DNA of 64,000 nucleotides from JAPLST01 sp964397565. GTDB lineage: Bacteria; Auribacterota; UBA3054; JAPLST01. The stretch spans positions 1 through 64,000 of the forward strand of contig CAYNJC010000005.1 in assembly GCA_964397565.1 (NCBI GenBank). The letters are read 5' to 3'. Under the pieces are notes generated by a model. That model was not told where the DNA came from. It made no database searches and saw only the letters and a list, made by a program, of their open reading frames with translations. Numbering within the stretch: position 1 is the stretch's first letter; each line of letters starts with the position of its first letter. Shown one piece after another: positions 48,312-57,200 of the stretch. A program made the translations under genes and the position numbers.

Positions 48312-51197
48312 TCATATTGCATGGCCCTGTGCCACAAGCTGCACGGCCGCGCCGGCAGGTAGCTCGATGTGCCAGCGGTCGTCCACTTGGGTTGCCACTC
48401 CGTCGGTTGGCGCCAGCCGCGGGAACTGCGTCGCGCTGACGGGCAGCACGACCGTGGCGGCAACGGCGGCGGGCAACGCAATCGTGATGGCAAACAGCTC
48501 CGGGGTCTGTTTCCAGGCGACGCTGATGTCGCCGTGCGGCGTCGGCACGCGCCCTTCGGCCCAGGTCAGGTCAAGTGGCACGGGCGCAATGCGGGCATGC
48601 ACATAGCCAGGCGCCGCCCACCACACGCCGAGCTGGTAGCGGGTCAGGAAGTACACTGGTGCGGCCGACCAGGCATGGCAATGGCTGCGCGTCCACCAGT
48701 CTCTTTCAAAGCCGGGAAAAACTTCCCAAAAAGTCGTGGCGCCCTTGCGCAGCATTTCGTCCCAGCGTTGGCGAATGATGCGCAGCATCTGTTCATGGCG
48801 TTGGTCATGCGCCAGCGCTTCGAGCACATAGAAAAGCGCAAACGGGCTGCCCACGCGCACGACGCCCTCGGGCGGTGCGACGACCAGCGTGCGCACGGCC
48901 GCGCGGCGCGGGCCGGATGCCACATCGTACAACAAGGCCAGCGCATTGTTTTGCTGGCTGACGACCGGGCTGGGCGTGCCATCCTCATGCAGGGCGTCAA
49001 TGTACGCCTGGCGTGGTTCGTTCCACAAGTGCGTGTTGATCGCGGCCACCAGCGCCGCGCGTTGTTGCTGATACCACGCGACATCTTCATGCAATTCAAG
49101 AACGGCGGCGAGGCTGGCGGCGCGCCGATAGGCCTCGACCAGAAACATGGAATTATGCGCGACACACTTGTGGCCACTGTCCATGCCAGCCCAGTCGAAC
49201 ATATTCCACGCGGCAATGGAGAGCAGACCGCGCACATCGGTGAATTGCTCGCGGCAGTGGCGCAGCGTTGTCTTGACGGCCGGATAGATGTGCGCCAGCC
49301 AGTCGCGCGCGCCAGTGAACTGCCAGTGTTCCTCGACCATGAACACCCAGAGCAGGCTCCAGGCAGTGAGAATACTGACGTCGGTTTGCGGAATGCAGCA
49401 CTCGGGCAGGGGCGCGCGCTGCAACGACTCAGCCGCCAGGGCGATGCCGCGGCGCGGCAGCGGGATGTTGCCAAACGCGGCATAATCAATCAAGGCCTCA
49501 TTGCGCGCATCGCCGACCCAGAAGCCCTGTTCGTAGGTGGGGCAGTCGGTGTAGGTGTCTTCACTGCAGCAGCGCAGGGTGTGGCGGCCCACGTCCCAGA
49601 TGCGCGTCAGCAGGGGATCGCTGCAGGCAAACGCGCCGTGTTCCTGCGCGGGGTGCGTGGCGAAGAGCAGGTGCACGCCATGCAGCCGCAGGGGCGCATG
49701 CAGATGGCGCGCAGTAATCTGGACGTAGCGGCAGCCGCGCCGCATAATCGAAATGTAGCGTTGGCGGCCGGCGCGCGTGATGTAGCGGAAGCCGTTTTGA
49801 TTGCCCTGGGTGTAATGGATGCGGCCGTCTTCAATCGCCTCATAGCAGTTGAAATCGAGGATCATCCCGGCCGGTGCGTCAAGATCGAGGGTAAGCCAGC
49901 CGACGAGCACCTGGCCGAAATCGAGGGTGAGCTCCGGATCGCCGCTGTCGCTCGGATGGATAATTGCGCAGCCGCCGCCATCGCCGATGAGCGCCGTGAC
50001 GTTGTCGATGCACGGCATGCCGGGCAGTGTGTCACTCACGGTGGTCTCGGCCCATGGCGTGCCGTGGGCATACACGTCGGCGAGCGCAATTGGGCGGGCC
50101 TGCGCGCGCCAGGGCTCAAGATCGCGGGGCGCACGCGCCGCGATGACGTGCGGCCGCACGGCCGCCCATTCCGCCAGCGGGCCAAACACCGTGAACGGAC
50201 TTGGGTCTTGAAAGACGCCGTGCAACTCGACCGGCGAGTCTGTCATCGCCGCATAGGACCGATCGAAGACATAGCGCGGCCCGGCGGCGCAGGCAACAAC
50301 AAGCAAGTTTTCACCCGCCTGCAAAGGCACTGGCTTGCCATTCTCAACCTGCTGCCCGTTGACGTACGGCTGCTCCTGCCAGTCAAAATAATCCAAGGCC
50401 CAGATGCGCAACGTCTGCGCCACCGGCGACGCAATGATGCAGGCAACGAAGCCGGGCAACTCGCGTGCACCGTCCTCATTCTTGCGCATCAGGTAGGGCG
50501 TCAAGTTGAACCCGAGGTGCAGATTGGCGGGCCGCACCAGGCGGGTGCGCGACACGCGGCGCGGCAGGTGGGGCGTGCGCGTCAGCGCCGGCGTCGGGCG
50601 CGGACTGAGCTGCGTCCATGGCGGCGTGCCGACCGGGCCGATGATGGACGCCGGCTGAAACCCCGCGGGAGTTGTGCCCGCGCAGAGCCATGCATCGGCG
50701 AAGGCACGCGCATCAAACGCCTCGACGAACGCCATTTGCAGCGACATGCGCGGCATCGGCCGCACAAAACCGGCGTGTACTCTCACCTGCCACGCGGCAT
50801 CCGTGCCGAGCACATAGGTCCAGTGTCCGTTGTCGTCGCGTTCAAGCTGGGCCAGCAGGCCGGCGCGGCCACTGGCCGCGTACTGCATGGTGCCCTCGCC
50901 CCAATGCTGCGCAATCACGGCGAGCAGATTGGCGCCCGGCGTCAGCATGCCGGTGAGGTCATAGCTGTCGAACTGCCAATTGTGGGCAAAGCCGCGCGCC
51001 GGGCCGTCACCGAGCCACACGCCGTTGAGGAAGACGCGGTAGCGCGTGTCGGCGGTGAGGTGCAGGCGCCAGGGCGCGTGCGTGTCTGTTTCCGTCAGCG
51101 TGAATTCACGACGAGCGGCCAGATAATAATTACGCGGGGCAGGCGTGCCACCATCCCAGATCCAGGAAGCTTGCCATGTCACGTTCGCGTTGATCAT
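48312..51197 (-). CDS. Alpha-L-rhamnosidase (GH78) family protein
   Basis: 961 residues from ATG 51197; no signal peptide, so probably cytoplasmic or periplasmic by another route. N-terminal beta domains (about 1-340) include YYLAARREFTL and YRVFLNGVWLGDGPARGFAHNWQFDSYDLTGML, usual for GH78. The (alpha/alpha)6 barrel starts near residue 530: DCPTYEQGFWVGDARNEALIDYAAFG carries the catalytic acid Glu at the position of the family DCPxRDERLGWxGDA motif (here YEQ replaces DER). A C-terminal beta-sandwich (HARIAPVPLDLTWAEGRVPTPHGDISVAW) closes it. It would release rhamnose from polysaccharide or glycoside. Last gene of the minus-strand operon. Confidence 0.88.
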   Translation of the reverse strand: MINANVTWQASWIWDGGTPAPRNYYLAARREFTLTETDTHAPWRLHLTADTRYRVFLNGVWLGDGPARGFAHNWQFDSYDLTGMLTPGANLLAVIAQHWGEGTMQYAASGRAGLLAQLERDDNGHWTYVLGTDAAWQVRVHAGFVRPMPRMSLQMAFVEAFDARAFADAWLCAGTTPAGFQPASIIGPVGTPPWTQLSPRPTPALTRTPHLPRRVSRTRLVRPANLHLGFNLTPYLMRKNEDGARELPGFVACIIASPVAQTLRIWALDYFDWQEQPYVNGQQVENGKPVPLQAGENLLVVACAAGPRYVFDRSYAAMTDSPVELHGVFQDPSPFTVFGPLAEWAAVRPHVIAARAPRDLEPWRAQARPIALADVYAHGTPWAETTVSDTLPGMPCIDNVTALIGDGGGCAIIHPSDSGDPELTLDFGQVLVGWLTLDLDAPAGMILDFNCYEAIEDGRIHYTQGNQNGFRYITRAGRQRYISIMRRGCRYVQITARHLHAPLRLHGVHLLFATHPAQEHGAFACSDPLLTRIWDVGRHTLRCCSEDTYTDCPTYEQGFWVGDARNEALIDYAAFGNIPLPRRGIALAAESLQRAPLPECCIPQTDVSILTAWSLLWVFMVEEHWQFTGARDWLAHIYPAVKTTLRHCREQFTDVRGLLSIAAWNMFDWAGMDSGHKCVAHNSMFLVEAYRRAASLAAVLELHEDVAWYQQQRAALVAAINTHLWNEPRQAYIDALHEDGTPSPVVSQQNNALALLYDVASGPRRAAVRTLVVAPPEGVVRVGSPFALFYVLEALAHDQRHEQMLRIIRQRWDEMLRKGATTFWEVFPGFERDWWTRSHCHAWSAAPVYFLTRYQLGVWWAAPGYVHARIAPVPLDLTWAEGRVPTPHGDISVAWKQTPELFAITIALPAAVAATVVLPVSATQFPRLAPTDGVATQVDDRWHIELPAGAAVQLVAQGHAI

Positions 51198-51218
51198 TGC
51201 CACACCCGGGGTGTTTGT

Positions 51219-52292
51219 TTAGTACGTTCCGTGCCGCCGGGCGGTTTCATACATCGCCACAACATTTTCGGTGGGTGAGTTGTCTTGCAGGCAATGGGTG
51301 GGCGCGAAGCAATAGCCGCCGCCGGGCATCATGATGTCGAGTGTGCGCCGGCAGTCAGCGACGACCTCGGCCACGCTGCCGGTTGCGACCGGCCCGGCAG
51401 TCGAAATGCAGCCATGAAAGGCCAGACGGCCACCAAAGGTATTTTTCAGGTAGGCCGGCGCCATGTGGGCGGCTTCCGGCTGGAGCGTGTCCACCGCCGC
51501 AATGCCCATCTCGATAAAGTCTTCAAACGCCCAGCTGCTCGAGCCGCAACTGTGAATCATGACCGGCAGATTGTGGGCCTTGGCTAACGCGACGATCCGT
51601 TCGTGGAGCGGGCGAATGTTGCGCCGATACAATGCCAGGCTGACAATCGGGGCGATCTGCGTGCCCAAGTCCTCGCCCATCCACAGAAACGCAATCTGGC
51701 CTTGTGCGGCTTCGATCATGCGCTCGAGCACCTGCAGTTGAATCTCGACGCGGCGGCGCGCCAGCAGCAAGCCGGCGGGCTCATCGCTGATAAGGTCGAT
51801 GAGCGTTTGCTCCATGCCGCGCAGCATGCCGTTGGCATTGATCACGTCGGCGGTGCCGGGATTGCCGACATAGAGGGCTTTGTCGCGGTAGCGCTGGCAG
51901 AGCTCGCCGATGTGTGAATAATCATAATCATCCGGCGATGGCAGCGGCCAAGCGGCAACGTCTTCCGCGCTGGCCTCTTGCAAGGGGAAATCGCAGAAAT
52001 CCCAATAGCCGCCGCTTTCGTGCTCAATCCAGCGCTGGCGAATGCCCCATTCGTTAGCCATGACGCCGCGGGCCGGATCATCGGCATGGCGTTTGGGGCC
52101 ACAGTACGGCGCATTCACCGCCATGAAATCCACACCCAGTGCGGCGCACAAGCCGACATAATCATCGGGCTGCAAGCCAAAATGCTGCTTGAGGCGTTGG
52201 TCAATTCCGCTGTTGGCGGCGTAATCAACCGGCACGCGATCCGGCACCTGATGGGCAAAGGCGGTCAGCACGCGTTCTTTGGAAGTCATCAT
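51219..52292 (-). CDS. Uroporphyrinogen decarboxylase (URO-D)-fold protein in a glycosidase cluster
   Basis: 357 residues from ATG 52292, with AGGAGA nine bases upstream. The start MMTSKERVLTAFAHQVPDRVPVDY and MIHSCGSSSWAFEDFIEMGIAAVDTLQPEA, LAFHGCISTAGPVATGSVAEV and GGGYCFAPTHCLQDNSPTEN are typical of the URO-D/MtaA-MtbA methyltransferase-like family. The genuine HemE N-terminal RxPVW(F)MRQAGRY motif is missing, so it is not heme synthesis. Position between GH36 and GH78 genes suggests a role linked to sugar or O-methyl group use; that is inference. Confidence 0.85.
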   Translation of the reverse strand: MMTSKERVLTAFAHQVPDRVPVDYAANSGIDQRLKQHFGLQPDDYVGLCAALGVDFMAVNAPYCGPKRHADDPARGVMANEWGIRQRWIEHESGGYWDFCDFPLQEASAEDVAAWPLPSPDDYDYSHIGELCQRYRDKALYVGNPGTADVINANGMLRGMEQTLIDLISDEPAGLLLARRRVEIQLQVLERMIEAAQGQIAFLWMGEDLGTQIAPIVSLALYRRNIRPLHERIVALAKAHNLPVMIHSCGSSSWAFEDFIEMGIAAVDTLQPEAAHMAPAYLKNTFGGRLAFHGCISTAGPVATGSVAEVVADCRRTLDIMMPGGGYCFAPTHCLQDNSPTENVVAMYETARRHGTY

Positions 52293-52308
52293 ATTATACT
52301 CTCCTAAG

Positions 52309-52343
52309 CGTTCGTCGTTCATCGTTCATCGTTCATCGTTTCC
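52309..52343. repeat. Heptamer array (CGTTCAT)n over the GH36 stop codon
   Basis: CGTTCGT, CGTTCAT, CGTTCAT, CGTTCAT, CGTTTCC in one register. Read on the minus strand it encodes the C-terminal MNDER and stop codon of the GH36 protein. Confidence 0.9.
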
Positions 52344-54253
52344 CAGACACGCCCGCTATGCGGCGGTAATTGATATGCCATTGTTGCATTGCCGGATAGT
52401 GTTTCGCCGGTCAGCCACTCTTGCATGCGCCATTTCTTTGGCAAGGCCATGCGCGCCGCCGGCAGCGCTATTTGCACCGCACTGTCGCTCACATTAAACA
52501 TGCCGATGCGCGCGGGAGTGCCCGGCGCGGCCGGCGCGGCCAGCAGATGCACGTCCGGCTGGCTATACCAATCCACCACCCGCGCCGGCATGGGATTGGG
52601 CGGCAACGCGCGCAGCAGCAGGTTGCGGCGCGGGCCCGCCAGCTCCGGCATGATCTCGCTCAACAAGGTCATGCCGCCGGTGAACCAGACAAGGCGGAGC
52701 CAGAAGGCGGCCTCGTCATCACTCAGGCCGTACGCGCCCTCGCCAAAAGTTTTTATTTCGCCGGGGGTGCCATAGTCACGCACGACCACGCAGTCCGGGT
52801 CGTTTTGCCAGAGCACGCCATGCATCCATTGCCGGCCGATGGTTTGCACGGCGGCCGGTTTGATGGAGCAATTGCCGACCGTCCAGCCGGCCGGGTTCAC
52901 CATGGCGGACCAGCGGCTGGAGACGTCGTAGCCGATGCGCATTGCGTCGCACAAGCCGATCGCCGGGCCGAGTGGCGAGCCGCAGTTGAGAATGAAGCGT
53001 TCGCCCGCCGCGCGCCGGATTTGCCCAAGGCCGTTGCGAAACAATTCTGCAGTTGTCTGCTGCGGATCGTGGCGGATGCCGGGCTGGATCGCGTGCACCA
53101 GAAAATCGATTTTGACATAATCAAAGCCCCAGTCATCAAAGACGCGCCGGAATGCTTCGTGCACAAATGCCAGCACGGCGGGCTGCGTCAAGTCGAGCGC
53201 GTACACCGTCCAAAACTCTTTGGGCGCGCCGTGGTCGTCGTGCACAAGCCAGTCAGGGTGTTCTTGAAACAGGCGACTGGCGCGTTCGACCGAAAACGGC
53301 GCAAGCCACAGTCCGGGCACCATGTCATGCGCCTTGATCATGTCCGCCACGGCGCGCATGCCATCCGGGAATTTGTGGCCGGCGTGCCAGTCACCCCAAT
53401 TGCGCGGCGCGCCCGGCGCGGTGATGTTCCAGCCGTCATCAATCTGGATGACGCGCACATGCGCGCGCCAGGGCGGCTGGGCAAGAATGGCGACGTTGGC
53501 GGCGATGTCCGCCGCCGTTTCCGTGCCGTAATAGCCATACCAACTGCACCAGCCGGACTGAAAGCAGCCCGGGCGCGCCTGCATTGCTGCGGCGACCATG
53601 CCAGCATACGCGTATAGCAGTGTCTGCATGCTCGCGCCGACACCAATTAGTAACACGGGCAGTTCGAGGGCCGCGCCCGGCGCCAGCGCAATGCCTTCGC
53701 GCGCGACCGTTGCGCGCAGCGTGACCCGCCCGCTGGTTGCATCGCGTGCAAGCGCGATGCTGTTGAACGACGCGTCATGCGTCACAAAGCCCATCAGCAG
53801 CGCGGCACCGCCGGTCTGGTTGGTAAAGCCGGCGACCATGTGCGAGGCGGCGGGCGACAGGCCGGCCAGCGGCTGCACCACGGCGAGATCGCACATGCTC
53901 TGGCCTTGGGTGAAACACGCGTCGAAGGGGGTCGCGCCGTCCACGAGCTCCGCCACGAGCGGCATGACGTTCTGCAGCGGCACGGCGGCAGCGCCGCTGT
54001 TGCGCAGTTGTGCGCGCAGTTCAAGCCACGCCGGGCGCGTCGCCAACGGGCGCACGACGAGGGTGAATTCAAGATCGTCGGCGCAACGCCAGACATGCGT
54101 GGTGTCGTCGCGCTGCGTATGCAGCACGCCGGCCTGTTCGCAATCCGTTTCCACTGCCGGCCGCCCGGCGACAAGGCTGCCCTGCGCACAAGTGCAGCAC
54201 AGTTGGTTGCGCGCGTCAACATGTACCTGCCAGATTGCTTCCTGCATGCTCAT
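52319..54253 (-). CDS. Alpha-galactosidase-like glycosidase (GH36 clan)
   Basis: 644 residues. N-terminal beta-supersandwich (about 1-240), then a TIM barrel: CSWYGYYG, RVIQIDDGWN, PGLWLAPFSVER, DYVKIDFLVHAIQPG (the Asp in KID is the family nucleophile position) and CDAMRIGYDVSSRW (Asp acid/base position). A C-terminal beta domain ends at about 640. No signal peptide. ATG overlaps the stop of the upstream duplicated gene by four bases (ATGA), implying coupling. It probably cleaves alpha-galactosides released from the same polysaccharide; exact specificity is not visible. Confidence 0.88.
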   Translation of the reverse strand: MSMQEAIWQVHVDARNQLCCTCAQGSLVAGRPAVETDCEQAGVLHTQRDDTTHVWRCADDLEFTLVVRPLATRPAWLELRAQLRNSGAAAVPLQNVMPLVAELVDGATPFDACFTQGQSMCDLAVVQPLAGLSPAASHMVAGFTNQTGGAALLMGFVTHDASFNSIALARDATSGRVTLRATVAREGIALAPGAALELPVLLIGVGASMQTLLYAYAGMVAAAMQARPGCFQSGWCSWYGYYGTETAADIAANVAILAQPPWRAHVRVIQIDDGWNITAPGAPRNWGDWHAGHKFPDGMRAVADMIKAHDMVPGLWLAPFSVERASRLFQEHPDWLVHDDHGAPKEFWTVYALDLTQPAVLAFVHEAFRRVFDDWGFDYVKIDFLVHAIQPGIRHDPQQTTAELFRNGLGQIRRAAGERFILNCGSPLGPAIGLCDAMRIGYDVSSRWSAMVNPAGWTVGNCSIKPAAVQTIGRQWMHGVLWQNDPDCVVVRDYGTPGEIKTFGEGAYGLSDDEAAFWLRLVWFTGGMTLLSEIMPELAGPRRNLLLRALPPNPMPARVVDWYSQPDVHLLAAPAAPGTPARIGMFNVSDSAVQIALPAARMALPKKWRMQEWLTGETLSGNATMAYQLPPHSGRVWETMNDER

Positions 54254-57200
54254 TGTTTATTCTTGGGTGAAAGTAACGGCCGCGCCGGCACGGCGGCGGG
54301 TGCAGCCACGCGGGCCGGCAACACAAGGATGTTTGTTGCCCCGATGATTGATTGTTCAAACGCGTGCGGTGTCGTGGAAAAATTGACGACCACGCGCGCG
54401 CCACCGGCAAACTCGCTCAATTGCAGGGTGCGATCATGCGTCAGAAAACGATGGCCGGTCATTTCCTCAAAGCCGATCTGCGCAAAGACTGGGTCGAGCA
54501 TTTGATCCGTCGCGATGATTTGCGCGCGCGCCGCGTGCCACTCGGTCGTGGTGGCGATCTTGTACAGGGGTGGCACGGCGTACAACGCATTGAACAAATT
54601 GCGCTGCGGCCATAGCGCGGGGAAGGTGTTGTTGGCATCGCCCCAATACCAATAGGCCACACAGCAATCATGATAGACCAGCTCCCACAACGGCACGCGC
54701 ACGGCCGGATTGAGCATGTAGCGATACGTGTTCGTGACGGGCTGCATGTTAAGCGGCAGATAGCCGGCGTTGGGATGGCGAAAGGCCGCGGGGCTGAGCA
54801 GGCCCTCGCCGTAGCACAGCGCCGGCACGGCCCAGTCACTGCCCATCTCGGAGCCGCAGACCAGTCCCAGTTCGCCGACATACTTCAACAACGCAAGGCG
54901 GGCGGCTTTGTCATCGCTGCGCGTCATGGGGTGATTGGTGCTGTAACACTCGCCAAGGGGTAGCGCCGCGGTCGTATCAATCAAGCGCGCCAAGTACGGC
55001 CCGTCGGCCAGCGTGGGCGGAATGCGCGCGCGCGCCCATTTCAGATGCTGGCGCGGGCAGAGCACATAGCCGGGAAACTCGCCGTGCTCGGTCATGCGCA
55101 CCCAGCCACGCCGAAGGGTGCTGTTGGCCAGCACTTGAATATCATCCGGGTAGCCAAACACGCGATTGGGCACATGCGCCGGCTCGGCTTGCTCGGCGGG
55201 CCAGACATCGCTGTACAGATCATAGCGTGAAAAGAGCCAGCCCCAGCGCCGCACGTCATTGGTGTCAAGCATGCCCAGGGTGTACGGCACAATCATATTG
55301 GAGATGCCCTGCGTGTACAGCCAGCGCAAGTCGGCTGTGCGCTCGACTGTGCTGGTGTACTGATAGCCGTGTTGCAGCCACGCGACCGGCGCGCCACGCA
55401 TGCGCGCAATCTGCGGCAGGCGCTGCTGCTTTTCCGCCAGCGTCACTAGTTTGCCGACCGCGGCCGCCGCGCGCCGATAGCGTTTGGCCAGCGCCACATA
55501 GCCGCCGTGGTCCGTAAACCAGAACGAGGCACTGCGGTCATAGCCCCATTGATTGGTCTGCGACAGCCATTCCAGCGTGATGGTACCGGCATCCGCCGGC
55601 GGGCCGCGGTGGTAGAACATGCGCGCCAAGGCGTCGTCTTCGTCGCGCGTGAAACACATTGCTGCGGCACCGGACGCCATATCCGCCACGCCAAACCAGG
55701 GCATGCACAAACCTTCGCCGCTGGCCAACTGCAACAGCATCGGCGGCAGGGCCGGGTCGGTGGTGGGAAAGAGAAAGCCCTCGCCCAGCGGCACGACCAA
55801 CTCGGCCGTGGCGGACGTCTCGCACAACGCCGGCACGACCTCGAGCGGTGCGGCCCACAGCGCCATTGGCGTTGCGTGCGGCAGGTGCGCGCCGATGCTG
55901 ACTTCGGGCGCGTCGCTCGCCACACGCACCGTCAGGCGGCAGGGCACATTCGCCGGCAGATACACGCCGTCGCACGCGACCTCCTGGGCGGCCCTTTGGA
56001 TCACGTTGGTAATCAGAATATGGTCATTGGCTGCGAAGCTGTGCCATCTCCGCCCACAACGTGTGTCGGTCGCGCAGAACGACCAGGTCTGCGGATCAAG
56101 CGTGACCTGGAGCAACGCATTCGAAAGCAGGACGGGGCGCCGCGCAGATGGATCAACCTCGGCCGCACGGTTGCCTAAGCGCTGCAGTGCCGGCGTGCGC
56201 GCCAGGATTTTTGCCGCTTGTTGTCCCCAAAGCTGCACCTGCAAGAACCGCGCGTTGGCCGGTGCCACGCCGGTGCCGGCCACGCGCTGCCATTGCGCTG
56301 TGATCGAAAACGCCGGCAGGAGCGGCGCATACAACGTGCGCAGTTCGTGCCGGTCGGCATCCAGCACGCGCAGACATAGAAACGTGACATTGTCGGCGCT
56401 AAACGACTGGACGTTGAGCATAGCGCCATAGCGCACCACATCGAAAGGCGCCACGGCAACTGGTGCGCCAAGATTGATCATCCATGTCGCGCCCGTAGCG
56501 TTGCACATAATGCTATCAGCCGGCGTGGCGGTCACCATTTTCTTGGGTGCAGGTGCGGTGTGTGCCACCGCATTGGTGATGACAATGAAATTGGTCGCGG
56601 CGATGACCTGGCCTTCGTGCTGGCGCGGCTCGGATGAGAAATTCACCACGATGCGCGCGCCGTTGGCAAATTCGGTCTGTTGCAGCAGCCGGTCCGGCGC
56701 CAGAAACTGATGGTCCACCATTTCGTTCCACCCCGCCGCCGCAAACACGGGTTTGAGCAATTGTTCGGTGGCGACAATGCCGGTGCGGCAGGCTTCCCAT
56801 TGTTGCGTATGCTGCACCATATACATGGCCGGCACGGCGTACAAGGCATTAAACAGATTGCGGCGGCCCCACAATTCGGGAAACGTGTTGTTCGTGTCGC
56901 CCCAATACCAATAGGCGACCAAGCAATCGTGATAGACCAGCTCCCACAAGGGAATACGCACGGCGGGATTGAGCTGATAGGCGAACGTTTCCGGCACCGG
57001 CGTCAGATCGGGCGGCAAATCGCCGGCGCGCGGATGGCGGAACGGTACCGGGCTGAGCATGCCTTCACCGTAGCAGAGTTCCGGCACGGCCCAGTCACAG
57101 CCAATCTCGCTGCCACAGATGAGTTTTACATCACCGACGTACTTGAGCAACGCGCGGCGCGCGGCCTTGTCCTCGCTGCGCGTCATGGGATGCCGCGGAC

